Below, in pieces: positions 34,786 through 44,500 of a stretch of 64,000 nucleotides of DNA. The notes beneath the pieces were generated by a model. The model was not told the origin of the DNA, did no database searches, and was given only the letters and a program-made list of their open reading frames with translations. Made by a program: the position numbers and the translations under genes. The stretch is from Gemmatimonadales bacterium UBA2982 (lineage in GTDB: Bacteria; Gemmatimonadota; Gemmatimonadetes; Longimicrobiales; Gaopeijiaceae), in the NCBI GenBank assembly GCA_002347035.1, contig DEAM01000005.1, positions 1 through 64,000 on the forward strand, in the 5' to 3' direction. Numbering within the stretch: position 1 is the stretch's first letter; each line of letters opens with the position of its first letter.

Positions 34786-36174
34786 ATGAACTTTGCTGCG
34801 CTCGTCGAACCTATCTATCTACTGTCTGCGATTCTTTTCGTCGTCGGCCTCAAGCGTCTTCAGTCTCCAGCAACGGCTCGCGCGGGGAACGGCTTAGCAG
34901 CCCTAGCCATGCTCTTGGCGATCGTGGCTACTTTCGCTGACCAGGAGATCCTCCCCTGGACCGGAATCCTTATCGGAATTGTGTTGGGTGGGTCGATCGG
35001 CGGGATAGCCGCCCGTTTTGTAGAAATGACAAGTATGCCGCAGTTGGTCGGTATCTTTAACGCATTCGGTGGTGGCGCATCGGCCCTAGTAGCTGTTGCG
35101 GAGTTCGTGGCATCTCCCGCAGTAGGTCTAAGCACTCCCGGAATTACCATTATGATCGGGACACTGATCGGTGGAGTCACTTTCTCGGGCTCCTTCATAG
35201 CTTTTGCCAAACTCCAAGAGCTGATGACCGGCAATCCAATTATCCTGCCGGGGCAAAACCTTCTGAGCGCCCTGCTACTGCTGAGCGTGCTGACGCTTGG
35301 TGCTGCAACTCTCGGGGTCTTCGGGGAGGGGGACCCACTCATCCTGTTCTACGCTTTCTGTGGCCTGTCGCTGCTTTTGGGAATCTTACTGGTGATTCCA
35401 ATCGGCGGTGCAGACATGCCTGTCGTCATCTCACTCCTAAACTCCTACTCTGGTCTTGCAGCAAGCGCAGCGGGATTTGTTATCGGCAACATGGTACTAA
35501 TCATCTCTGGCGCCTTGGTCGGTGCAGCAGGTCTCATTCTCACGCAGTTGATGTGTAAGGGGATGAATCGCTCGCTGGCTAACGTCGCATTCGGGGGTTT
35601 CGGGGGTAGCGCAAGTGTAGACCGGGCGGATATCGGTCAACGTCCCGTAAGGAGCGCGGACGCGGAAGGTGCTGCAGCTGAGCTTGGTTACGTAAATTCA
35701 GTTGTGGTCGTACCCGGCTATGGGCTCGCAGTAGCACAAGCACAACACGAACTCAGAAAGGTGGGTGACCTGCTTGAGGACCGTGGGGTGGACGTGCGAT
35801 ATGCGATCCACCCTGTAGCCGGCCGCATGCCAGGCCACATGAATGTACTTCTGGCTGAGGCCGACGTGAGTTATGACAAGCTCTATGACCTTGATGAGAT
35901 CAACGATGACTTTGTGAACACGGATGCGGTCTTAATCGTCGGCGCGAACGATGTAGTTAATCCAGCTGCTCGTGACCCAGATTCCGTCATCACGGGGATG
36001 CCAATCCTAGACGTCGATCGAGCCCGTCGAGTCATTGTCATGAAAAGGAGTCTGTCACCTGGCTTCGCAGGGATTGATAATGACCTGTTCTATCTGGAGA
36101 ACACTCTCATGTTCTTTGGCGACGCTAAGGCGTCCATGTCAGACCTAGTCAGAGAGATAAGAGAGTTAGCATAG
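34786..36174 (+). CDS. pntB: NAD(P) transhydrogenase subunit beta
   Basis: A 462-residue subunit with about eight or nine N-terminal membrane helices (dII, with QLVGIFNAFGGGASALVA) and the C-terminal NADP-binding dIII domain (about 290-462) containing VVVPGYGLAVAQAQHELRKV, HPVAGRMPGHMNVLLAEA, LIVGANDVVNPAARDPDS and MKRSLSPGFAGIDNDLF. GGAGG precedes the ATG. Last gene of the pnt operon; it converges on the giant kinase. Confidence 0.97.
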   Translation: MNFAALVEPIYLLSAILFVVGLKRLQSPATARAGNGLAALAMLLAIVATFADQEILPWTGILIGIVLGGSIGGIAARFVEMTSMPQLVGIFNAFGGGASALVAVAEFVASPAVGLSTPGITIMIGTLIGGVTFSGSFIAFAKLQELMTGNPIILPGQNLLSALLLLSVLTLGAATLGVFGEGDPLILFYAFCGLSLLLGILLVIPIGGADMPVVISLLNSYSGLAASAAGFVIGNMVLIISGALVGAAGLILTQLMCKGMNRSLANVAFGGFGGSASVDRADIGQRPVRSADAEGAAAELGYVNSVVVVPGYGLAVAQAQHELRKVGDLLEDRGVDVRYAIHPVAGRMPGHMNVLLAEADVSYDKLYDLDEINDDFVNTDAVLIVGANDVVNPAARDPDSVITGMPILDVDRARRVIVMKRSLSPGFAGIDNDLFYLENTLMFFGDAKASMSDLVREIRELA

Positions 36175-36272
36175 GAAGACCAGTCCATCCCGTGGGCCTA
36201 TGTAAAACTCGAATGTTCGACGGTGCTGTTTATGGACCTCTAATGCTTAATCAGCCCCGCTCCGGATCCAGC

Positions 36273-39200
36273 TCAGTGGACGTCTCTGCTCTCCCAAGAC
36301 CTCAAGATCAGAGAGACTGTCGTGCCTTCGCCAAGTGTGCTACTCACACTCACCTTACCGCCCCAGGAACGCACCAACTTCTGCACGATGGCAAGCCCTA
36401 GGCCAGCACCCGCAGACCGCGTACTGAACTGAGGCTCAAATATCCTAGGAAGAGTGTCTGCCGCTATTCCAACTCCGTCATCTATGACTTGAAGCAAAAC
36501 TTTCTCTTGGTCATCCCTACTAGCCACGATCGACACTAACGTGCCCTCAACCCTGCCAGCCATACGAGCATTTTCTAAAAGGTTTACCAAAACCTCCTTA
36601 AGCTCAGAGCTTCGTGCGACTACGGGTGGCAGAGTAGGGTCAATATTTGCATCAAACTGGATATGTCCGACTGAACTCCGATAGAGGGCCATAACATCAT
36701 TGACAACATCAATGATCAAGACCCTAGAGAGCTCAACAACAGGCCCACCCGGCGCACCAAAGCTTGAAAAGCTCTGAGCGATACCGGCAAGGCGTTCGAT
36801 CTCCATGAGCATCGCATCGGCATTATTGAGCAGGATATCCTCAAAATCAGGATGGCTATCCTTCCAGGCTCGACGGACGTGTTGGATACTAAGCTTAATC
36901 GGTGTAAGCGGATTCTTTACCTCGTGAGCAACCTGCCGAGCCATCTCACCCCAGGCGAGCACCCGTTCTGAACGCAGCTCGTCCGTCACATCATCCATAG
37001 CAACCACTACGCCAGGTTGCGTTCCCATACTTCCAATCCGACGAACCCGAACCCGAACCCGTCGGTCACCGGCCTGGAACTCGGTACCGCCTTCTTCCAG
37101 CGCACCCTTGAGCAAGCTGGTTAGCCAGGGCGTAAGCACCTCCGCCAACGGACCTGTCTCGGGTAAAGGAGAACCCACAAACACCTCGCCATCGAGAAGC
37201 TCTTCTGCTCGAGGATTGGCCAAGGTCACCTTACCGTTAGAGTCAATAGCGACCATTCCCACCGCAGCTTCATCCATTATGAGCTGGGTTCTCTTGGAAG
37301 TGCGGACCAGCTGTCGGCGAACTTGATGCACCCGTCCGACCATACGATTGAAAGCCTCAAAAACAGCTCCGAACTCATCACCACGATTCTCAGGTAATCT
37401 CTGAGTGAGGTCCCCAGCCCCTACCTTCTCAGAAGCGATTTGTAGAGCACGAATTGGTTGAGTGAGAGCTCGGCCTGCAAACATCGCTAGTCCCAGTGAT
37501 AACAAGGCCCCAATCAGCACAAAAAAGCCCAAGAGTTCAATCAGGTCAGTAGCTTGGAGAGCACTCGTGCCTGCCTCAAGGGGCACCTGAGCACCAAGAA
37601 TGTCTCCGTCCGGAAGACGACGGTACGCAGTAACATATTCCCACCGCCCTACTGAGGTCTCAGTGAATCCGTAGACCACCTCCTGACTTTCAAGAAGGCT
37701 GAAGACCTCATAAGGCGTCCAACCCTCATAAAGGCCAAGCTCTACAAGTTCCTCTACCGAAGCCTCCCGGAGTTCTCCTCCTCGATATTCGAGGAGTTCC
37801 GCTCCCACCTGCCTGGCTAGCGGCAAGGTGCGTCGGCGTTCCCATACATCCACTCGGCCACCAAGCGCACGGTACCAACCCGAAGCGTCCTCCCCAACAC
37901 GCTCAGCAATAACCATGGCTGACCTGCGAGAAGCAGAAGAAAGTGTGCTGTACGCGACGGTACCAAATAAAGCATTGGCGAGTGTAAAGAATCCGAAAAG
38001 CGAGAGAGTGACGCGCGCTCGGAATGAAATAACCCGTCCAGAAAGACGGAAATCCCGGCGACCGATACGGCCGACCAACCCCTGCCCAATCAACCAAAAC
38101 AGGAAAAATACCACAAGATTCAGGGCCAAAAGTAAAGTCGCTCTCGCGACGGCAAGAGCTAGGCCCGGCAGGCTTACAAGGTAGTGCGCGTGATAGTCCA
38201 TATCATTCGCAAATCCGAGGAGCATGTCAGCCTGCCAACCATCACTCACACGGGACCACTGAAAACCTTCATCAGGGTGAGAATCACCAACTAGTAGTGG
38301 TATGACGGTAAGGGGATCTCCCTCTTCAGCACGGGGGCCCAGGAGCAAAGGTCCAAGACCGGATCGTTCGGCACTTCTGACGAAAGGAGGAGCGACCACC
38401 GAAACGACATTTTCATTGGCTAATCGGCTCGTAAGAATGTACCGAGCATCATCACGGTTCAAATGAAGCAGCCTAACCCCACCAGTCCGCCAGCTCTCTG
38501 CTAGGGCCTCACCAAGTGGTTCTGGCTCTCCACCCTCAACACCGATCCGGAGTTCCGGCGAACCATCTCGCCTCCATATCTGGAGCCCGACCGGATGACC
38601 AAAGTCAGCCAACCCGCTCAGACGCCAGGCATTATAGAGAACTGTTACATCATCGCTTCCAGTGCTGTGAAGTGAATCAGCTACAGCACCGAAGCGAAGT
38701 AGGAAATTCTCAAGCTCAGGGTCTTCAAAGGCCGCTAACCCCTCAAGGCGCTCTTCGCCAGCCTGCATTTGAGCTTCTACGCTATGAGACCAGGTTATCG
38801 GTATTGCCGCAGCGCTTCCGATCGTAATCCCGAGTCCCCACGCGACAAAATTACGCTGCCATCCGCTCCAAGCCTGTACACCAAGTACAGCTACACTAGC
38901 AGGGATAGCCCATAGAATGGTCCACCATAGTGGATGACTCGCGGTAAACCAAACCCAGGCTGCTCCACCAGCACTTAAACAGAGGGTAATGCCGAGGGCG
39001 CTCAGGCCCGCAAAAGGAGAGCCTCTCTCCGATTTAGAGAGGACTAGAGCACTTCCTGCAACGAGAGACAGGAGTGCGGCAGTCCCCATCTCGTAGACAA
39101 TCCAGTCCAACCTCCTGTATGCGATTAGCGACGGGCCTATACCTGCCCATACCAATCCAAGGAGAATCGGGAAACCCAAACCGACAATGATGCCAACCGT

Positions 39201-40364
39201 CCAAGGTCCTGGGCGGATTCTTGGATGGGGCAACACGCTCACGAACGCAAAGACAGTCATGCTGATGACTGCATACCGAGGTAGTGAAGAAGTACTACCT
39301 TGTATCGAAGCAAAAGCCTCCGAGTTCATGAAACTTACGAAAGGCAGTAGGTCCGTCAGCGGTAACCAAACCGCGATGAACACCAAAACACTTGCAGCGA
39401 CAATCGCACCTGCTACATGCCTTGGTCCACCTAGAGCTAGAAGCACCCAAGTAATCAATATTAGAAGAGCGACCCTACTGCTCCAAAGATCCATCACCTG
39501 CGTCGCCCGGGTAGCCAGACTTGGGCGATCCACAATCGCAGTGAGTGAACTTGAATCCCCACCTGGGAGCCCCCATCCAATACCACCCAAAGGTCTAGAA
39601 TCAGCTTCCACGATTCTAATACGCTCCGAAGTCTCTTCGTAAAAGTCAGACGCGAGGTCACCCACATCTGCTCCAAGGCCATCTGGAAGCGCGGAACGAA
39701 TCAAATGCGCGGCCACAGCCACACCACCATCTGCCGCTTTTGATGTTACGTATAAGTAGCCGAAGAGCGGGGAGTCATGATAGGCGAACTCTTGCGTCCC
39801 GACCTGCACATCCTCAGGAACCCGCCCTCGATGGACGCCGTCCCAGAGTATGAGCTGGCCCTCCGCATCGTAGAGCGCAAGCGAAGAACTCTCATATCGA
39901 TTCCGGATGTCTGTTAGGATATCGATACTGATTTCATTGCCCGAATCCTCCCACTCGTCGGCCAATGCCTGCGTAGCCGCAAGACCCAACTCGACACGTC
40001 TGTCCAGCTCTTCTTCTAGGAGGGTTCCGACAGCCGTATCTCGCTGCGCCCAATACCCTTCAAAGTCAGTCAAAACAGCTTCAACCCGCTGATGACCCAC
40101 AAATCCAAGCAGAATCCCGACTACTAGAAGGCAGGAGCCAAACACCCATGTAAGCTGAGGGCGGCTAAGGGTTGCTACAGCAGGGGCAGTCACACCAATC
40201 GCCGCAACAGCAAGCAACCAAGTACTACCTGGCAAGGAAGTCCAGAAGCTCAAGGCTGCCAAAGAAATCCAGGGGCCAAGCCACGCGGCCACACTAATCG
40301 CACGGACTCTTCGGTCGGCAGAACCCAGCTGTTCTCTACCTCCCTGCCCAACCCCTATAACCAT
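36273..40364 (-). CDS. Giant multi-span sensor histidine kinase with NtrY-like C-terminus
   Basis: A 1363-residue membrane kinase. Hydrophobic helices cluster at about 25-90 (three), 295-545 (about eight), 765-820 (two to three) and 980-1005 (one), separating three hydrophilic sensor-like regions (about 92-290, 550-760, 830-975). After the last helix come HAMP (ALTQPIRALQIASEKVGAGD), a PAS-like domain (MDEAAVGMVAIDSNGKVTLA), H-box MARQVAHEVKNPLTPIKLS (His1147), N-box LVNLLENARMAG, G1 IDDGVGIA and G2 GAGLGLAIVQK. The core is NtrY-like; ordinary NtrY is about 700-750 residues. AGGAGATGAGG precedes the ATG. A partner may be the NtrC-type regulator at 29.9-31.2 kb. Confidence 0.92.
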   Translation of the reverse strand: MVIGVGQGGREQLGSADRRVRAISVAAWLGPWISLAALSFWTSLPGSTWLLAVAAIGVTAPAVATLSRPQLTWVFGSCLLVVGILLGFVGHQRVEAVLTDFEGYWAQRDTAVGTLLEEELDRRVELGLAATQALADEWEDSGNEISIDILTDIRNRYESSSLALYDAEGQLILWDGVHRGRVPEDVQVGTQEFAYHDSPLFGYLYVTSKAADGGVAVAAHLIRSALPDGLGADVGDLASDFYEETSERIRIVEADSRPLGGIGWGLPGGDSSSLTAIVDRPSLATRATQVMDLWSSRVALLILITWVLLALGGPRHVAGAIVAASVLVFIAVWLPLTDLLPFVSFMNSEAFASIQGSTSSLPRYAVISMTVFAFVSVLPHPRIRPGPWTVGIIVGLGFPILLGLVWAGIGPSLIAYRRLDWIVYEMGTAALLSLVAGSALVLSKSERGSPFAGLSALGITLCLSAGGAAWVWFTASHPLWWTILWAIPASVAVLGVQAWSGWQRNFVAWGLGITIGSAAAIPITWSHSVEAQMQAGEERLEGLAAFEDPELENFLLRFGAVADSLHSTGSDDVTVLYNAWRLSGLADFGHPVGLQIWRRDGSPELRIGVEGGEPEPLGEALAESWRTGGVRLLHLNRDDARYILTSRLANENVVSVVAPPFVRSAERSGLGPLLLGPRAEEGDPLTVIPLLVGDSHPDEGFQWSRVSDGWQADMLLGFANDMDYHAHYLVSLPGLALAVARATLLLALNLVVFFLFWLIGQGLVGRIGRRDFRLSGRVISFRARVTLSLFGFFTLANALFGTVAYSTLSSASRRSAMVIAERVGEDASGWYRALGGRVDVWERRRTLPLARQVGAELLEYRGGELREASVEELVELGLYEGWTPYEVFSLLESQEVVYGFTETSVGRWEYVTAYRRLPDGDILGAQVPLEAGTSALQATDLIELLGFFVLIGALLSLGLAMFAGRALTQPIRALQIASEKVGAGDLTQRLPENRGDEFGAVFEAFNRMVGRVHQVRRQLVRTSKRTQLIMDEAAVGMVAIDSNGKVTLANPRAEELLDGEVFVGSPLPETGPLAEVLTPWLTSLLKGALEEGGTEFQAGDRRVRVRVRRIGSMGTQPGVVVAMDDVTDELRSERVLAWGEMARQVAHEVKNPLTPIKLSIQHVRRAWKDSHPDFEDILLNNADAMLMEIERLAGIAQSFSSFGAPGGPVVELSRVLIIDVVNDVMALYRSSVGHIQFDANIDPTLPPVVARSSELKEVLVNLLENARMAGRVEGTLVSIVASRDDQEKVLLQVIDDGVGIAADTLPRIFEPQFSTRSAGAGLGLAIVQKLVRSWGGKVSVSSTLGEGTTVSLILRSWESRDVH

Positions 40365-40482
40365 CGATGCCTCATCTCCTTAGGATTAAGGACGTCTTGA
40401 CGTTTGGCGGGTGTTAATCCAATGGCAACACACTTGACGGGTATTGAACGAACCGCTTCTTGCCCGTGGTGTAGCACGGCCT

Positions 40483-41175
40483 ATGAATCATTGCACTCCG
40501 CCAGTCTTGTTACTCCTAACAGCTATGATTGCGCCCTTCGAAGGGGCAACCCAGGGAATCGTAGTTGATCAGGGAGAATTTTCTGTCACCATCAATAACC
40601 GAACATCAGGTAGCGAAGAATTCACAATCCGAAGAGCAGGGATAGGCCGAGACGATGCAATCTTCGCAAACGCAGTGGTGCGGTTTGAGACTGCAGGAGG
40701 ACAAGAAGTCCGACCTCTCCTAAGGGCCTCCCCACCAGCCGGCATTGCCACCAGCTACCAAGTAGAAGTCGACGGCTCAGATGCCTTAGCCTTACAGCTC
40801 CGGCTAGCCGGCCAACTGAGATACGTTGCAATCATAAGCTCCGCGTTGGGTGAAGAGCATCGAGAGTTTCCGGCCCTGCCCGACACTCGCGTTCTGGAAC
40901 AAGATGTTGCTCACCATTACTACTTCTTACGAGATGCCCGTGAGGGTGCAACGATACCGGTGCTCGAGCCTCGGACCCGATCAAGGTTCTTGTTACAAGT
41001 TAGCGCACCACAGGATGAAGAACTTCAGCTAGGCCAAAGACTCTTCCAAACGAGAAGGGTTGAGTTCTTTGCAGGTGAAGACCGCCGAGTTGTCTGGTAC
41101 GATCGCCTTGGCCGTGTCCTCAGAGTATCCATCCCCCTCCGTGGCTACTTAGCAGAGCGAACGGGTGTATTCTGA
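40483..41175 (+). CDS. Secreted protein of unknown function
   Basis: A 230-residue protein starting MNHCTPPVLLLLTAMIAPFE, a signal peptide probably cut after GATQ. The mature part is rich in beta-strand-like sequence, Arg/Glu pairs and lacks Cys, consistent with a periplasmic or outer-membrane-associated beta-protein. Conserved-looking stretches are GEFSVTINNRTSGSEEFTIRR, VAHHYYFLRD and DRRVVWYDRLGRVLRVSIP. I do not recognise the family. The ATG at 40483 is preferred to TTG at 40444 because the signal peptide then starts the protein. It faces away from the giant kinase with about 118 bases between. Confidence 0.8.
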   Translation: MNHCTPPVLLLLTAMIAPFEGATQGIVVDQGEFSVTINNRTSGSEEFTIRRAGIGRDDAIFANAVVRFETAGGQEVRPLLRASPPAGIATSYQVEVDGSDALALQLRLAGQLRYVAIISSALGEEHREFPALPDTRVLEQDVAHHYYFLRDAREGATIPVLEPRTRSRFLLQVSAPQDEELQLGQRLFQTRRVEFFAGEDRRVVWYDRLGRVLRVSIPLRGYLAERTGVF

Positions 41176-41191
41176 TCCAAGCTTTGACCCA

Positions 41192-41672
41192 TCACTGAAG
41201 CGCAGGGCTCCACGAGTTCACTCTAGACTTCGGCATGTGGACTCGGACAGAATTACCTTGATCAACTCGACTACTGAGCTCGATCGAACCGCCATGTGCT
41301 TCGGGAAAACGTTTTGCGAGTCCTAGGCCAATCCCTTATACACCTGTCTCCTTCGCCCGTGAACGGTCTACTCGGCAGAACGGCTCAAACACGTAGGCGA
41401 AATCGTCGTGCGGGATACCCCACGCCGTGATCATGGAATCCGATAACTGCGCCTTTCTCCCCAGCGTCCATAACAATCTGTACCGGTGGGCCTTCCGGAT
41501 GTGAGTACTTAATAGCATTTGAAAAAATGTTTTTTACTAGGACACGGATGCGGTCTCCATCGAGACCAGCAACCTAAGACTGTTCTGTACCTTTGAGTTC
41601 TATGCCTGGCTGCTGCTTTCCCTAACCATTAACGTCCTAATGGTCGGCCACAACCTGAGACTATATTAATGA
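41192..41672 (-). pseudogene. Decayed histidine-kinase C-terminal fragment
   Basis: Read across frames on the minus strand, the region spells a HisKA-type kinase ATPase domain: QPGIELKGTEQ, DGDRIRVLVKNIFSNAIKYS (N-box), GFHDHGVGIP (G1), VFEPFCRVDRSRAKETG (F-box), GIGLGLAKRF (G2) and EAHGGSIELSSRVDQGNSVR. It has in-frame stops (TAG before VAGLDGD, TAA before GIGLGL, two more upstream) and a frameshift at the G1 box, and its dimerisation and sensor parts are missing. It therefore cannot make a kinase. The fragment ends at TGA 41194-41192 and abuts the efflux cassette. Confidence 0.85.
41625..41644. promoter_or_regulatory. Inverted repeat upstream of the tolC-like gene (operator candidate)
   Basis: Perfect 7-base arms ACCATTA (41625-41631) and TAATGGT (41638-41644) with a 6-base spacer lie 45-64 bases before the efflux-cassette start and would cover the -35 position of a promoter whose -10 could be TATATT (41662-41667). 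Such repeats often bind dimeric repressors; the function is inferred. Confidence 0.35.
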
Positions 41673-41688
41673 AGAAGCTTCTAACAGA

Positions 41689-43182
41689 ATGAAGACTGGA
41701 CTTGTTGTTTTTGCGGCAGCCTCACTAGTTGCCGGCCAGCCACTGAAGGCGCAAGACCAAGTCCCACCTGTCTTGTCGCTGGAAGAGGCCCTAGAAATTG
41801 CTCGAGCTAATAACCCGGGCTATAGACAAGTGCGTAACGACATAGAGCTAGCCGACTGGGGGGTCCGGCAGGCCTATGGAACTCTTTTGCCCTCGGCAAA
41901 TGCGAGCGGCGGAAGTAGTTGGCAAGGCGCCGGAGAACAGCAGTTTGGGAGCCTCACACTCGGAGATTTGGGCTTTCTTAACCAGCCGTCGTATTACTTT
42001 TCCAATTATTTTGTGGGTCTAAACTATTCCCTCGACTGGGCTACTATACGAGCCCCTTCCCTGGCTAAAGCAGACCGTCGCGTCACAGAGGCGCAGATCG
42101 GGTTGGCAGGTGCAGATCTCGAAGCAAATGTAACAAACGCCTATGTCGAGGCACTGAGGCAGGAGGAGGCTCTCCGGATCGCCCAACTGCAACTCGAGAA
42201 TAGCCAATTCAATCTCCGCCTTGCACAAGGGCAACTCGAGGTTGGCACAGTGACTGCCATCGACGTGGGTCAGGCTGAAGTACAGGTAGGTCGCTCGGAG
42301 GTCGCCGTGCTGCAGAGCCGTAACGCGCTCGAGACAGCTCGCATGCGCATCCTACAGCAGCTTGGTCTGCAGATGGGAAGTGAGTTCGAACTATCAACAG
42401 GTTTCACATTGAGTCTTCCCACTTGGAACGAGGAAGAGCTTAGAGTGATGGCACTTGGAGGCAACCCGAATCTCGAGACCCGTCGTCGCTCAAGGGAGTC
42501 TGCTGAGATCAACGTAAGTTCTGCGCGCTCCTCGTACTTCCCATCACTTTCGATTTCTACAGGGCTAAGTGGGTTCGCAAGGCAGGCTAGCAACACTGAC
42601 TTTCAAGTGGCCCAAGCCGAAGCTCGAGTTGCTGGGTCGATGGCCCAATGCCTTTCAACCAATGATCTGTATTCACGTTTAGCGACCCCCCTCCCACCAC
42701 TGAACTGCTCACAGTTCACATTCACCGACGTCCAGCGCCAATCGATCAGTGACAGTAATAATCAGTTCCCATTCGGGTTCCAGAGCTCTCCTCCTTCGGT
42801 CCAGCTTCAGATGAGCATCCCAATCTTTCAGGGATTGAGAAGACAGCGTAATGTTGAAGCCGCACGGCTCCAGCGTGATGACCTTGTAGAGCAGATTAGA
42901 GAGCAAGAGATCGCTTTGGAGGCGGACATCTCTATCGGACTCGCCAATGTCAGAACCGCCTATCAAAGTGCCCTATTAGAGGAACGCAATCGTGAGCTGG
43001 CAGACCAACAGCTGCGGCTTGCGCGGGAGCGCTACCAACTGGGTGAAATCACCTTTGTGGACCTCGTGGATGCGCAAACTGTCCTCGCACAGGCAGAAGC
43101 AGACCAGATCTCCGCAGTTTTCGCCTACCATGACCTTGTGACAACGCTAGAGTCCCTCATCGGGACGTCTCTGCGCAACTAA
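41689..43182 (+). CDS. TolC-family outer-membrane efflux channel
   Basis: A 497-residue outer-membrane protein: signal peptide ending GQPLKAQ, then two TolC (OEP) repeats. LSLEEALEIARANNPGYRQVRNDIELADWGVRQAYGTLLPS opens the first, and the second ends with ARERYQLGEITFVDLVDAQTVLAQAEADQISAVFAYHD. Between the repeats there is a 60-residue region with a Cys pair (AQCLSTND and PLNCSQF). A seven-codon frame (41669-41692) overlaps the start as ATGA and could couple translation. First gene of the channel-adaptor-permease-permease cassette. Confidence 0.92.
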   Translation: MKTGLVVFAAASLVAGQPLKAQDQVPPVLSLEEALEIARANNPGYRQVRNDIELADWGVRQAYGTLLPSANASGGSSWQGAGEQQFGSLTLGDLGFLNQPSYYFSNYFVGLNYSLDWATIRAPSLAKADRRVTEAQIGLAGADLEANVTNAYVEALRQEEALRIAQLQLENSQFNLRLAQGQLEVGTVTAIDVGQAEVQVGRSEVAVLQSRNALETARMRILQQLGLQMGSEFELSTGFTLSLPTWNEEELRVMALGGNPNLETRRRSRESAEINVSSARSSYFPSLSISTGLSGFARQASNTDFQVAQAEARVAGSMAQCLSTNDLYSRLATPLPPLNCSQFTFTDVQRQSISDSNNQFPFGFQSSPPSVQLQMSIPIFQGLRRQRNVEAARLQRDDLVEQIREQEIALEADISIGLANVRTAYQSALLEERNRELADQQLRLARERYQLGEITFVDLVDAQTVLAQAEADQISAVFAYHDLVTTLESLIGTSLRN

Positions 43183-43198
43183 TGAAGCGAGTACCCGA

Positions 43199-44491
43199 AT
43201 GAAGACCCAGTCGAAGGTTCTCATTGGAATATTTATCGCCAGCTTGTTTGGACTCGCAGGCTGGTCTTCTTTGATGTGGCCTCGCAACCAGGGCATTGAG
43301 GTGCGTCTTGAGGCAATTGATTACCGCAACCTAGTAGAAATTGTCACAGCCAGTGGCAACATTCGAGCACGCAGAACCATCGATATCAGCTCAGATGTTT
43401 CCGCTCGAGTCACCGAGCTTCTCGTCGACGAAGGTGATGATGTTGTGCGTGGACAGACACTGCTCAGGTTAGAACCCGATCAGTATCAGGCCTCTCTCTC
43501 ACGTAGTGAAGCCTCGCTAGCTCAAGCAGAGGCACAGGCCGCCCAACAAGATGCTAACCTTATTAGAGCTCAACGCGACCTCGACCGGCAACTTGCTTTA
43601 CGTAGCAGGGACTCGCTGCTAGTCAGTCGCCAACAAATTGATGACGCCCGTACCAACCTCGAAGTGGCCGCAGCAACCTTCGAATCGGCACAACACGGCG
43701 TAGCCTCTGCACAAGCAGCAGTGGACGAAGCAGAGGACCTGCTTTCCAAGACGATCTTTACCGCCCCGATAGATGGAAAAATCACCCGGTTGAACGTTGA
43801 AGAGGGTGAGACAGTAATTATCGGTACTATGAATAACCCAGGAAGCCTCGTTCTGACCATCTCTGATCTTTCCGTAATCGAGGTAGTGGTGCAGGTAGAC
43901 GAGACAGATGTCTCCTCGATTGAATTAGGGGATAGGGCCACTATTCGTATCGATGCCTTTCCTGAGCAGGAATTTATCGGCAACGTGACCGAGATTGGTA
44001 ACTCTGCCATAAACCCGCCATCACAGCAGGCAGCGGGACAGCAGGCAGCAATCGATTTCGAGGTTGTGCTAACTCTAGTTGCAACGAAGGCACCACTCCG
44101 ACCGGACCTCTCAGCCACTGCCGAGGTCGTAGTCGAAAACCGTGATCAGACGCTCGCAGTTCCAATCATCGCCATGACAGTTCGAGAAGAAGAGGGTGAG
44201 CGGAGTGAAGATATGGGCCAAGCAGGCGCTGAAGATCTTGATGGAGTCAATGAGACTGAGGGCGTCTTTCTGGTCAATGAAGGACGAGTTTCCTTCACGC
44301 CAGTGAATATCGGGATAGCTGGCCAGGAGTACTTCGAGGTTCTCTCAGGGCTTTCTTCAGGAGACATCGTCGTGGCCGGACCGTATCAGCAGATTCGTGA
44401 CCTCATCGACGGCGACGCTGTCCGCAGTACGGACTTCGGAGATGAAGACTGGGACGGTGAATCTGGCGCCTCTTGGCGGATTCGATTCTAG
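43199..44491 (+). CDS. Periplasmic adaptor (membrane fusion) protein, HlyD/MacA-like
   Basis: A 430-residue membrane-anchored adaptor linking inner-membrane permeases to the TolC-like channel. One N-terminal membrane helix (about 7-26), then ASGNIRARRTIDISSDVSARVTELLVDEGDDVVRG (lipoyl half), a helical hairpin (about 90-185), IFTAPIDGKITRLNVEEGETVIIG (second lipoyl half), a beta-barrel domain and a C-terminal membrane-proximal domain. An acidic insert (EEEGERSEDMGQAGAEDLDG) precedes the final domain. It lies 16 bases after the tolC-like gene. Confidence 0.92.
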   Translation: MKTQSKVLIGIFIASLFGLAGWSSLMWPRNQGIEVRLEAIDYRNLVEIVTASGNIRARRTIDISSDVSARVTELLVDEGDDVVRGQTLLRLEPDQYQASLSRSEASLAQAEAQAAQQDANLIRAQRDLDRQLALRSRDSLLVSRQQIDDARTNLEVAAATFESAQHGVASAQAAVDEAEDLLSKTIFTAPIDGKITRLNVEEGETVIIGTMNNPGSLVLTISDLSVIEVVVQVDETDVSSIELGDRATIRIDAFPEQEFIGNVTEIGNSAINPPSQQAAGQQAAIDFEVVLTLVATKAPLRPDLSATAEVVVENRDQTLAVPIIAMTVREEEGERSEDMGQAGAEDLDGVNETEGVFLVNEGRVSFTPVNIGIAGQEYFEVLSGLSSGDIVVAGPYQQIRDLIDGDAVRSTDFGDEDWDGESGASWRIRF

Positions 44492-44500
44492 GAACCCACA

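Noticed and set aside
41336..41518. 60-codon minus-strand frame as a live gene
   Set aside because: It is one frame of the decayed histidine kinase; the motifs continue across a frameshift and stop codons.
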